From positions 186,001-250,000 of the forward strand of contig NZ_BMZS01000003.1 in NCBI RefSeq assembly GCF_014652915.1: DNA of 64,000 bases, read 5' to 3'. The notes under the pieces were generated by a model that was not told the DNA's origin, made no database searches, and worked only from the letters and a program-made list of their open reading frames with translations. Shown here piece after piece: positions 35,072 through 42,755 of this stretch. How positions within the stretch are numbered: the first letter of the stretch is position 1; each line of letters opens with the position of its first letter. The translations under genes were made by a program, and so were the position numbers. The stretch is from Thalassobaculum fulvum. Its GTDB lineage: Bacteria; Pseudomonadota; Alphaproteobacteria; Thalassobaculales; Thalassobaculaceae.

Positions 35072-35890
35072 GTGCGACATATGACTATTCCGGAAGATAT
35101 TGCCCTTACGCAAGAGGTGACAAACTGGCGTGCCAGGTTGACTGCCGTCGTCACCGCAGCGGCTGGGCTGTTGATCGCAGGCAATAGCGCACAGATTCAA
35201 ACTGAATGGATTCAAGTAAGCGTACTTGCGCTGGCCACGACATTAGTATCGGTTGGCTCACTGTCCCTACTATTCGATATCGCGCTAAGGCGTAGTTTAT
35301 ATCGTGAGGTAATCAAGATTGTTGGAATACAAAGGAGTGTGATGGATGGTCAATTGGTGGCAATTGGAAAATATAGAACCGTAAAATGGAATGAAATACT
35401 TTCAAATAAATCGCACTATCGTGCTTTGCTGCTTGAGCCGGTTCCATGGGTGGCGGGAAACTTTCATATATTATTGGATAGCGCGAGACAAAGGCCGGTG
35501 AGTATCGAGTTTATGTTTCCAGATATTGAAGCTCCGTACATTTCCGATCTTGCGGAGAGTCTTGGATTTGACGAGATGACGTACAAAGCAGCAATAGACG
35601 GATGTGTAGCGCAAATTGAGAAAATGTGGAGTGCTCAAAAAGAAGAGGGGGCAATAAAAGAAGGTAGCAGAGTTTCTATTAAAATTTCAGAAAGAAGGCC
35701 GCTGCAATCGCTTGTTTTGTCAGATAACATCACGGTTCTTGTTTTGACTGGGGCAATGGGCCGTGAAGGTGCAGATCATGATTTTGCGTATGTATATTTT
35801 GGGGATCGTCAGTCATATCCATCAAGTTGGTTTTTAAGACAAATGGAACGACTGGAGAGTGCCCCGATAAAATTTGAGAATGAGGTGTGA
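35072..35890 (+). CDS. Two-TM membrane protein, first gene of AT-rich island
   Basis: A 272-residue protein of no recognised family (269 from the ATG at 35081). Two membrane segments lie near 22-38 (LTAVVTAAAGLLIAG) and 47-68 (VSVLALATTLVSVGSLSLLF). About 200 cytosolic residues follow, with alternating strands and helices (YRALLLEPVPWVAGNF, VSIEFMFPD, RVSIKISERRPL). Its base composition is far lower in GC than its neighbours, with codons such as ATA, AGA and TTA common. It overlaps the DUF262 gene by four bases (GTGA). The layout of a 2-TM anchor with a sensor or enzyme-like tail is common in phage-defence partners, but function here is inference. No strong ribosome site. Confidence 0.82.
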   Translation: MRHMTIPEDIALTQEVTNWRARLTAVVTAAAGLLIAGNSAQIQTEWIQVSVLALATTLVSVGSLSLLFDIALRRSLYREVIKIVGIQRSVMDGQLVAIGKYRTVKWNEILSNKSHYRALLLEPVPWVAGNFHILLDSARQRPVSIEFMFPDIEAPYISDLAESLGFDEMTYKAAIDGCVAQIEKMWSAQKEEGAIKEGSRVSIKISERRPLQSLVLSDNITVLVLTGAMGREGADHDFAYVYFGDRQSYPSSWFLRQMERLESAPIKFENEV

Positions 35891-37560
35891 CGGTGCGTGC
35901 ATCGAAGGCAACTGTTCAGATGTATCACCTGAGCAACCTTGTGGAAGGGGTTGCTCAGGGGACGTTGGGCATTCCGGAGTTCCAAAGGGATTTTGATTGG
36001 TCTGAGACAGACATCAGGTCGTTGCTTGCAACAGTGTTCCTGGGATGGCCGGCGGGCAGCCTATTGTTTTTGGAGGGGAGTAGTACGCTCTTCGAGCTTA
36101 GGCCGATGGAAGGTGCGCCACAGCTAGATGAAGTGAGTTATGCGGTGTTGGACGGTCAACAACGTCTTACATCGCTTTATCAAGCCCTGTATGAGTCAGG
36201 CGAGTCAGTCTTCGCAATTAAATGGGATTTGCCTGAAGATCAAGAGCTTGAAGATCTGATCGTTTCCTATAGGAAAGACGTGTGGGATAGGCAGTATAGT
36301 TCTTTGACGGCGAATTTGGACGGTAGGGTAATTCCAGTATCGTGCTTAAAATCGGCCACGGATTTCTTCTCATGGCGAGATGATGTCTTAAAACTAGTGG
36401 ATGATATAAAAAGACGAGAAATATTAAAGAAGGCAATCACAGATTTTTATACATATAAACTTAGCCCTATTCACTCGTATGAGTTTCCGGTAGTCCTGCT
36501 CAGCAAGAAGACTGACGCAAGTGCTATTGCTAGAATTTTTGAGAAAGTTAATAAGACGGGACTGACGCTGAATACGTTTGATCTGATGGTTGCGAAGTCA
36601 TTCGATCCAGGTTGGAATCTGCGTGAGAGATGGATAGAAGCGAAGGAGAAGTTTGTATCTATTAACGATTTTTTTGGTGACGACGGCATGCCGTTGCTTC
36701 AGGCAATTGCGCTGATGAGTAGAAAGGTCGACCTACGGCAGTCTGCGGTATTGAACTTGTCTAAATATGAAGTTCAGGAGAATTGGGATAGCGTTATACA
36801 ATCGACAGATATGGTTGTTCAGTTCTTGCGAAGAGAGTGTGGCGTATTGCGCAGAGAATATATGCCGTACTCGAACCTTCTCCCGCCATTTATCGCGCTT
36901 CAGACTGATGGGCGTCTGGACGCAGATCCTGATCTTTTTTCTGAGTGGTTCTGGTATGCGAGTTTTGCTGGCGCATATGATGCTGCGGCCAACACTCGCT
37001 TGGTGAGTCATTTCAAGTCGATTCGGGCGGGTGACCGCTCTGGGTATCGCTCCGGCGAAACTCGCGTTCTTGTGCCGGCTACTGCGACTAAGAAGAGCCA
37101 GAAGGCCCTGTGGAATGCAGTTGTTTGTGCGGCTGTCTCAGATATCGAGAACCGGATGGGAAGCGAGCTATCCGCAGTTATCTCGGACGAGATGGAAGTT
37201 GCCAACCTATTCGCGTTGGATGAAGTGGAAGAAGTGTTCCATCGGAACCCTCAGCAATATCGGCCGGAGGTGGAATTTAGAGGGGCATTGAATATCTTTT
37301 TGGTGCCCCGACGGACAGCAAGTGTGATCAAACGCACGGGTGCCGAGCAATCGGTTGCGATATGCATGGCAAGCGAGTTTTCTGATGTTGCACGTGCGCA
37401 GTTACCAGCCGGTCAAGTTGGGAGCACATGGAATTGGGACGATTTTAGAGTAGCTAGGGCGAAGTGGCTTGTAGATTTTATGAAGGGAAAGCAGGTGTCT
37501 GGTGTTGAGGTGATCTTGCCGGGGCACGGTGAGTCCTTAGCTTCACGAGTAGTTCTGTAG
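35887..37560 (+). CDS. DUF262 (ParB-like/GmrSD-type N-domain) protein
   Basis: A 557-residue protein. DUF262 hallmarks are IPEFQRDFDW at 29-38 and YAVLDGQQRLTSLYQALY at 86-103, the DGQQR loop that binds or hydrolyses nucleotide in GmrS-type subunits. EKVNKTGLTLNTFDLMVAKSF is a second typical motif. The C-terminal third has a segment (VFHRNPQQYR, GALNIFLVPRRTAS) in the position of the DUF1524 HNH nuclease, yet the usual H-x-x-P motif is absent, so the nuclease may be altered. GTG start overlaps the upstream stop. AT-rich and foreign. A role in defence against phage or modified DNA is likely but unproven. Confidence 0.88.
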   Translation: MTVRASKATVQMYHLSNLVEGVAQGTLGIPEFQRDFDWSETDIRSLLATVFLGWPAGSLLFLEGSSTLFELRPMEGAPQLDEVSYAVLDGQQRLTSLYQALYESGESVFAIKWDLPEDQELEDLIVSYRKDVWDRQYSSLTANLDGRVIPVSCLKSATDFFSWRDDVLKLVDDIKRREILKKAITDFYTYKLSPIHSYEFPVVLLSKKTDASAIARIFEKVNKTGLTLNTFDLMVAKSFDPGWNLRERWIEAKEKFVSINDFFGDDGMPLLQAIALMSRKVDLRQSAVLNLSKYEVQENWDSVIQSTDMVVQFLRRECGVLRREYMPYSNLLPPFIALQTDGRLDADPDLFSEWFWYASFAGAYDAAANTRLVSHFKSIRAGDRSGYRSGETRVLVPATATKKSQKALWNAVVCAAVSDIENRMGSELSAVISDEMEVANLFALDEVEEVFHRNPQQYRPEVEFRGALNIFLVPRRTASVIKRTGAEQSVAICMASEFSDVARAQLPAGQVGSTWNWDDFRVARAKWLVDFMKGKQVSGVEVILPGHGESLASRVVL

Positions 37561-37700
37561 TGCCGCCTGCAATCCAGTAGAGGACACGGGGTGGCGTCCG
37601 CAGCTTTTCATGGCCGCGGCGGAAGCAACAATTGCAGCTGAGTGTCGCGCTGTTTCTCTCGCGGGAGAGACCGGAATTCGCCTAGACTCGGCTGCCTGCT

Positions 37701-38297
37701 CTACCTTCTCCGCTCCTCTAGCCGCTCCTTCAGCAGGTCGATCCTGTCGCCGCCCCAGAACAGCTCGCCGTCGAGAACGAACATCGGGACGCCGAACACG
37801 CCCATCGCCTCGGCCTCCTCGATGTTGGCGTCCATCTCGGCCCGGCCCGGGCCCTCGACCCAGGCGGCGTAGGCCTCCGGGTCGCCGCCGATGCCGGCGA
37901 CCAGCGCCTTCATCTCGTCCAGCACGTCGATGTCCAGCTCCTGCTTCCAGAACCGGTCGAACACGGTGTCGTGGTAGGGCCGGAACACCCCGGCCTGCTG
38001 GGCCCACAGCATGCCGGCATTGGCGTAGTAGCCATTGTAGACCCGTTTGGTGCCCTTCAGGATCAGCCCCTGCTTGTTGGCGTAGCGCCGGGCGTCCATG
38101 TAGGAGTACCGCACCCGCCGCCAGCAATGGGCGTTGCGGGTCTCGACCGCCCCCAGATACTCCTCGATCCGCAGCGTGTAGGGCCGCCACTCCAGCTCCA
38201 GCCCGTAGTCCTCGGCGAGCTGGTAGGCCGGGCGCACGGCGACGTAGGCGTAGGGGCTCTTGTAGTCCGAGTAGACGCGGACGACGGTTCGGCTCAC
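37701..38297 (-). CDS. DsbA-family 2-hydroxychromene-2-carboxylate isomerase-like protein
   Basis: A 198-residue thioredoxin-fold protein of the kappa-GST / 2-hydroxychromene-2-carboxylate isomerase group. The active-site region reads YSDYKSPYAYVA, with serine where DsbA has its first cysteine, as in these isomerases. GVFGVPMFVLDGELFWGGDRI is the cis-proline loop and C-terminal signature. It would act on glutathione adducts or aromatic ring-cleavage products in the cytosol. The GTG at 38297 is chosen for the GAGAGGAAA site upstream and because it fits the family start. Confidence 0.85.
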   Translation of the reverse strand: MSRTVVRVYSDYKSPYAYVAVRPAYQLAEDYGLELEWRPYTLRIEEYLGAVETRNAHCWRRVRYSYMDARRYANKQGLILKGTKRVYNGYYANAGMLWAQQAGVFRPYHDTVFDRFWKQELDIDVLDEMKALVAGIGGDPEAYAAWVEGPGRAEMDANIEEAEAMGVFGVPMFVLDGELFWGGDRIDLLKERLEERRR

Positions 38298-38357
38298 GAC
38301 GGTTTCCTCTCGCGGCTGGCTGGGTGTGGGGGCTGCATTCGTTCCGCCGTGCGGCGG

Positions 38358-38699
38358 GTGGGTTCCGGATGCGTGCCGCGTGCGGCGGCCCGCTCCGGAA
38401 TGACGGCGGGAAGGGGACAAGGCGGCGGCCGGCCGTCCCACCCCCACGTCATTCCGGACGGGCGCGCATCGGCGCGGTCGAGCCGGAACCTGCGGAGCGA
38501 CGGGCGAGGGCGGCGGGCGGGGTCCGGTACGACGACGGGAGGGGGGCAAGGCGGCGGCCGGCCGTCCCACCCGCATGTCGTCATTCCGGACGGGCGCGCG
38601 CCGGCGCGGCCGAGCCGGAACCCACGGAGCGACGGGCGAGGGACGCGGCGGGTGGGTTCCGGATGCGTTCCGCCTGCGGCGGTCCGCTCCGGAATGACG
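38358..38699. repeat. REP/BIME-like repeat cluster G in a 445-base gap
   Basis: Four to five units are packed here: GTGGGTTCCGG...CCGGAATGACG (38358-38405), CGTCATTCCGG...CCGGAACC (38447-38490), CGTCATTCCGG...CCGGAACCCAC (38579-38625), and GTGGGTTCCGG...CCGGAATGACG (38652-38699). The spacer GGCGGCGGCCGGCCGTCCCA is repeated about 132 bases apart, so one pair has been tandemly duplicated. No genes, no CRISPR-like even spacing. The gap lies between two minus-strand genes. Confidence 0.7.
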
Positions 38700-38742
38700 G
38701 CGGGAGGGGGAAGGGCTGGGCTGTAGGCCTGATCGCAGCGGG

Positions 38743-40341
38743 TCACGATCGGCCTCCCGGCTTCTCGCGGTCCCAGTACGGGCCGTCCAGACCCTGGGCG
38801 CGCAGGACGTGCTTCTCGACCTTGGCGGTCGGGGTCTTGGGCAGGTCGTCGACGATACGGATGTAGCGGGGGATCATGAAGCGGGCGAGCCGCGGCTCCA
38901 GGTGCGCAATGACGGCCGCCGGGTCGATGGTGCGGCCCGCGACGGGCGCCAGCACCGCCAGAACCTCGTCCTCGGTGTGCTCGCTCGGCACCGCCACTAC
39001 GGCGGCCTCGCGCACGTCCGGGTGGCTCAGGATCTCGACCTCGACCTCCCAGGACGAGATGTTCTCGCCGCGCCGGCGGATCGCGTCCTTCAGGCGGTCG
39101 ACGAAGAAGAAGTCGCCGTCGGCGTCGCGCACGAACACGTCGCCGGTGTGGAACCAGCCGTTGCGCCAGGCCTCGGCGGTCGCCTCGGGGCGCCCGTCAT
39201 AGCCGTGAGTCATGGTCCAGGGGGCGGCGGTGCGGATGACCAGCTCGCCGGGCGTGCCGTCCGGCACCGGCACGTCGTGGGCGTCGACCAGGCGCAGGGT
39301 GACGCCGTCGCGCGGCTGGCCGCACATCCCGGGCTTGGCCGGGTTCGGGCCGGACATCAGCGGCGTGCTGATCTCGGTCATGTTGAACAGAGTGTAGAAA
39401 TCGACCCCGAAGCGCTCGCGGAACGGCGGTCCGGCGGCGCCCAGCGGCACGATCATGACGTGGCGCAGTGGATGCTCGCGGTCGTCGTCGTCGGCCGGCG
39501 CCTTCAGCAGGAACGTCGCCATCGCCCCGAGCAGGAACACCGAGGTGACCTCGAGCCGCCGCACGGTCGGCCAGAACGCCTCGGTGCGGAACCGCTCGAC
39601 CACCGCCACCGAGGCGCCGACGCACAGCGCCATCGCGGCGATGAAGGCGCCGCCGATGTGGAAGATCGGCATGTGCAGCAGGTGCCGGTCGTCGGCCCGG
39701 GTGCAGGTCCAGGTCGCCGGGTTCATGGCGGTGTAGCAGTGCATGTAGGACGACAGCACGCCCTTGGACCGGCCGGTGGTGCCGGAGGTGAAGATGATCG
39801 ACTGGGTGTCCCAGGGCTCGATCGGCCGCTCCGGGTCCGCCGGCTCGCGGCCGGGCTCGAGCAGCACGCCCTGGCCGAGCAGTTCCAGGCCGTCGGGGGA
39901 CGGGGGCGGGGCATCGGAACCGGCCACCACGATCCGCTTCAGCGCCGCCGTTTCGCCCTCGATCACGCGCGAAAGCAGCGCGGCGTCGACCACCGCGACC
40001 TTGGCCCGGCTGTCGGCGATCACATGCTCCAGCAGGGCGCCGCGGTAGGCGGTGTTGGTCGGCACCATGACCGCGCCGAGCCAGTTCGCGGCGAACATCG
40101 CGCGCAGACCGAAGGCGCCGTTCGGCAGCATGATCAGCACCCGGTCGCCCTGGCGCACGCCGAGCGCCTGCAGGCCGGCCGCCGTCGTGCGGACATGGGC
40201 GAGGGTGTCGGCGAAGCTCCAGCGGCTGCCGTCCTCGAACACCGCGTAGGTGTCGCCACCGCGGGCCGCGGCGTGCCGCTCCAGGGCGTAGCGCAGCACG
40301 CAGGTCTCGCGCGGAAGGACCTGGCCGGAGGGCGCGTTCAT
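38743..40341 (-). CDS. AMP-dependent acyl-CoA ligase (CaiC-like)
   Basis: A 532-residue adenylate-forming enzyme making an acyl-CoA. The AMP motif is IFTSGTTGRSKGVLSSY, the A5 region YTLFNMTEISTPLMSG, and A7 WFHTGDVFVRDADGDFF. The hinge is DRLKDAIRRRGENISSWEVE, and the catalytic lysine is in TPTAKVEKHVLR. The hinge and GENISSWEVE match crotonobetaine/carnitine-CoA ligase relatives. It starts one base after the TetR stop, so both are read from one promoter and the TetR protein probably controls it. Confidence 0.92.
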   Translation of the reverse strand: MNAPSGQVLPRETCVLRYALERHAAARGGDTYAVFEDGSRWSFADTLAHVRTTAAGLQALGVRQGDRVLIMLPNGAFGLRAMFAANWLGAVMVPTNTAYRGALLEHVIADSRAKVAVVDAALLSRVIEGETAALKRIVVAGSDAPPPSPDGLELLGQGVLLEPGREPADPERPIEPWDTQSIIFTSGTTGRSKGVLSSYMHCYTAMNPATWTCTRADDRHLLHMPIFHIGGAFIAAMALCVGASVAVVERFRTEAFWPTVRRLEVTSVFLLGAMATFLLKAPADDDDREHPLRHVMIVPLGAAGPPFRERFGVDFYTLFNMTEISTPLMSGPNPAKPGMCGQPRDGVTLRLVDAHDVPVPDGTPGELVIRTAAPWTMTHGYDGRPEATAEAWRNGWFHTGDVFVRDADGDFFFVDRLKDAIRRRGENISSWEVEVEILSHPDVREAAVVAVPSEHTEDEVLAVLAPVAGRTIDPAAVIAHLEPRLARFMIPRYIRIVDDLPKTPTAKVEKHVLRAQGLDGPYWDREKPGGRS

Positions 40342-40342
40342 C

Positions 40343-40999
40343 TCAGGCCTCCGCCGCGGCCGCTGCCGCCGGCGTTAGCATCGCCAGGAGGTTGGCCTGC
40401 AGGGTGCGGCGGAACCGGTCGACCGTCTCGGCCTCGTCGTCGTGCCCCAGCATCCGGCCGATGGTGGCGGTCGAGGCGACGAAGTGGGTGATCGCCCCGG
40501 TGGCGTGGAACGCCGTCATCTCCGGGTCGCAGGGGCCGACGGTGCCGCGGCGCTGGCCGTCGCGGATGGCGGCGGCGTAGGCCTCGATCAGCGGCAGCAG
40601 GTACCAGCGACGTGCCCGGCGGGCCCGCTCGGGGTTCTCCATCAGCTCGCGCAGCAGCAGGGCGTTGTAGTCCCGGTGATCGAGGGCCCAGTCCAGGAAC
40701 CGTTCGACGATCGCGGCGACGGCAGCCGGCGAGCCGGGCGTCGGCGTGGTTGCCGGCAGGTAGGGCTCGATGCTGCCGGCGACCCGGGCGAGCACCCGGC
40801 CGTACAGTTTCTCCTTGGAGCCGAAGTGGTAGGCCAGCGTCGCGATGGTGACGTCGGCCCGCCGGGCGATGTCACGCATGCCGGTGCCGGCGAAGCCGCC
40901 GGTGGCGAACAGCGCCTCGGCGGCGTCCAGGCAACGCTCGCCGGTCTCCGGGTTGCCCTGGGGGCGGCCGGCCCGGCGTGTCTGCTCGGCAGCTGGCAT
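40343..40999 (-). CDS. TetR-family transcriptional repressor
   Basis: A 218-residue regulator. The N-terminal helix-turn-helix runs about residues 20-65 (CLDAAEALFATGGFAGTGMRDIARRADVT, IATLAYHFGSKEKLYGRVLA). The C-terminal domain (LDWALDHRDYNALLLRELMENPERARR) resembles the CerR/YbjK-like TetR group that binds acyl-CoAs or aromatics. A 24-base palindrome sits 16 bases before the ATG and is the likely autoregulatory operator. The acyl-CoA ligase is directly downstream. Confidence 0.92.
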   Translation of the reverse strand: MPAAEQTRRAGRPQGNPETGERCLDAAEALFATGGFAGTGMRDIARRADVTIATLAYHFGSKEKLYGRVLARVAGSIEPYLPATTPTPGSPAAVAAIVERFLDWALDHRDYNALLLRELMENPERARRARRWYLLPLIEAYAAAIRDGQRRGTVGPCDPEMTAFHATGAITHFVASTATIGRMLGHDDEAETVDRFRRTLQANLLAMLTPAAAAAAEA

Positions 41000-41014
41000 G
41001 GCCTCTCCGTATCG

Positions 41015-41038
41015 AATTAATAGATCGATTGATTAATT
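41015..41038. promoter_or_regulatory. TetR operator palindrome
   Basis: AATTAAT, AG, ATCGAT, TG, ATTAATT: a 24-base palindrome with only the two AG/TG steps unpaired. It is strongly AT-rich against its surroundings and lies 16 bases upstream of the TetR start codon. Repressor binding would block the promoter of the TetR-ligase pair. Confidence 0.65.
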
Positions 41039-41075
41039 AATTTGCCGGGCGAGTCAAGGGCGGGCACCGCTGGTT

Positions 41076-41930
41076 CTAGCCGATGCGGGGAACGTTCCGT
41101 GGGCGTGCCGGCGGGGCCGCAGGCACCGGGGCGGCCGGAGCGGGCGCGGCCGGAGCGGGCGCGGCCGGAGCGGGCGCGGCCGGAGCGGGGGCAGCCGGAG
41201 TGGGCGCCGGAGGTTGCTGTCGGAACAGGTGCGGCAGCCGGTTCGAGAACAGCGTCATGAGTCGCGTGCCGCGCTCGCGCCCCAGGGCATGCAGGGCCGG
41301 GTGCCGGGCCGCCGCCATGGTGAACTCGTCGACCAGCCGCGGAACGGCGTGACCGTACCTGATGCTGCTCTCGCCGCCGCCCTTGCCGCCGAGCGCCAGC
41401 ACGATGGTGCCGACGTAGACCAGTTCTCCGGCGGCGATGTCGAACTGATAGCCGACGAGATCCTCGGCCCTGGCCCGGCTGCCGTAGCGGCTGCTGAACT
41501 CCAGCACGTAGTCGGTCCGGTAGTAGGCGGACGGATCGGGGATGAAGTGGGCGTTCAAGGTGACGTAGCGGCCGGGAACCAGGCTGACCGCTTCGAACGA
41601 CGTCGCGAAGCCCTTGGTCGTCACCTCGGCCTTGACGTTCTTCAGGGTCGCGAACCACGGCATGTCGACCCCGCCGGTCGCCGGGTCGACTTGCCCGAAC
41701 GACAGGGAGGCCCAGGGGTCGGCCCGGTGAAACAGGTTCGCGAGCCCGCCGAAGTGGCGGTCGCGGGCGGCACCGAGCTCGAGCGTGTTCGCGATCCGCA
41801 GGCCGATGACCGCGGTTCCGGTGGTGCCGTCGCTGCGGCCGGGCCCGCCGGCGCATCCGGACAGGATCAGCGACGACGCCCCGGCCAGCACCGCCCGGCG
41901 GCCCGGCGCACGACTGTCTCCGGGCTTCAC
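41076..41930 (-). CDS. Lipoprotein with PAPAA-repeat tail
   Basis: A 284-residue envelope protein. Residues 9-26 hold a twin-arginine-like GRRAVLAG start and a lipobox LILSGC, so Cys26 is probably lipidated. The middle has no recognised family (LRIANTLELGAARDRHFGGLA, VTLNAHFIPDPSAYYRTDYVLEF). The C-terminus from about residue 240 is a proline-alanine repeat of PAPAA units, a likely flexible wall-spanning linker. The DNA behind it is a 15-base tandem repeat (41131-41205). Function unknown. Confidence 0.78.
   Translation of the reverse strand: MKPGDSRAPGRRAVLAGASSLILSGCAGGPGRSDGTTGTAVIGLRIANTLELGAARDRHFGGLANLFHRADPWASLSFGQVDPATGGVDMPWFATLKNVKAEVTTKGFATSFEAVSLVPGRYVTLNAHFIPDPSAYYRTDYVLEFSSRYGSRARAEDLVGYQFDIAAGELVYVGTIVLALGGKGGGESSIRYGHAVPRLVDEFTMAAARHPALHALGRERGTRLMTLFSNRLPHLFRQQPPAPTPAAPAPAAPAPAAPAPAAPAPAAPVPAAPPARPRNVPRIG
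41131..41205 (-). repeat. 15-base tandem repeat in the lipoprotein gene
   Basis: On the plus strand GCGGCCGGAGCGGGC occurs three times exactly (41131-41175), then twice with changes (41176-41205). Each unit encodes five residues of the PAPAA tail. The length is a multiple of three, so copy-number change would lengthen or shorten the tail without a frameshift. Confidence 0.85.
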
Positions 41931-42015
41931 GGTGACGCTTCCCTTCGATCCACAGCAGAAGTCGGGTAACGGTCGGATAGGCGGGCTGGTTGGTCAACCG
42001 GCGATGGTCTTCACT

Positions 42016-42066
42016 CCCTGCGAACCCGCCGACCCTGCGAACCCGCGGACGCTGCGAACCCGCGGA
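42016..42066 (+). repeat. 17-base tandem repeat upstream of the CDF-like gene
   Basis: CCCTGCGAACCCGCSGA is repeated three times in a row (42016-42032, 42033-42049, 42050-42066), with one or two changes between copies. It lies 39 bases before the transporter ATG, in the shared region with the lipoprotein gene. Confidence 0.75.
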
Positions 42067-42104
42067 CCCTTGTGTCCCGAACGGTGTGTCTCCATGCTCC
42101 GCGG

Positions 42105-42743
42105 ATGTCCTGTTGCGGAACCGACGTGAAGTTCGACGGCCTGTCGGCCGGCTACCGCCGGGCGCTGTGGGCCGTCATCGCCATCAACGCCTCGATGTTC
42201 GCGGTCGAGCTGGGTGCCGGCGCGCTGTCCGGCTCGATGGCGCTGGCCGCGGATTCGCTGGACTTCCTGGCCGACAGCCTGACCTACGGCCTGAGCCTCT
42301 GGGTGATCGGTCGGCCGATCGCGTGGCGGGCACGGGCGGCGGTGTTCAAGGGGCTGTCGCTGGCCGCCATGGGCGTCGGCGTGCTCGCCGCCACGGTTTG
42401 GCAGAGCTTCGTGCTGGGCGTACCGGAGGCGTTCGTCATGTCGGGCGTCGGGTTCCTGGCACTGGCCGCCAACGTGGCGAGCGTGCTGATCCTGTTCCGC
42501 TGGCGCGACGGCGACGCCAACGTGCGTTCGGTGTGGCTGTGCTCGCGCAACGACGCGATCGGCAACGTCGCCGTGGTGGGCGCGGGCGGCGCCGTCTGGC
42601 TGACCGCATCCGGCTGGCCGGACGTCATCGTCGCCGCCGCCATGGCTGGACTGTTCCTGAGGTCGGCGGTGGCGATCCTCCGGCAGGCCTTCGCCGAGCT
42701 TCGGAGCGATGGATCCGGGGCGGTTCCGGCCGCCGGCGAGTGA
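42105..42743 (+). CDS. CDF-like cation efflux membrane protein
   Basis: A 212-residue membrane protein resembling the cation diffusion facilitator family, which exports divalent metals by proton exchange. The first metal motif region reads LAADSLDFLADSLTYG and the second CSRNDAIGNVAVVGAG, in place of the usual HxxxD pairs. Five to six membrane segments are visible. It lacks the long cytosolic C-terminal domain of typical CDFs. The N-terminus MSCCGTDVKFDG carries a CC pair. The ATG at 42105 is preferred over the GTG at 42072, which lies just after the tandem repeat. Confidence 0.82.
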   Translation: MSCCGTDVKFDGLSAGYRRALWAVIAINASMFAVELGAGALSGSMALAADSLDFLADSLTYGLSLWVIGRPIAWRARAAVFKGLSLAAMGVGVLAATVWQSFVLGVPEAFVMSGVGFLALAANVASVLILFRWRDGDANVRSVWLCSRNDAIGNVAVVGAGGAVWLTASGWPDVIVAAAMAGLFLRSAVAILRQAFAELRSDGSGAVPAAGE

Positions 42744-42755
42744 CGGCGCGGTCGC

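Noticed and set aside
38350-38710. Repeat cluster resembling a CRISPR array
   Set aside because: Units alternate in orientation, spacing is uneven and spacers are themselves repeated; no cas genes are present.
41083-41352. Plus-strand open frame rich in GAGAAG repeats
   Set aside because: It is the antisense shadow of the lipoprotein tail repeat; the minus-strand frame has a signal peptide and a lipobox.
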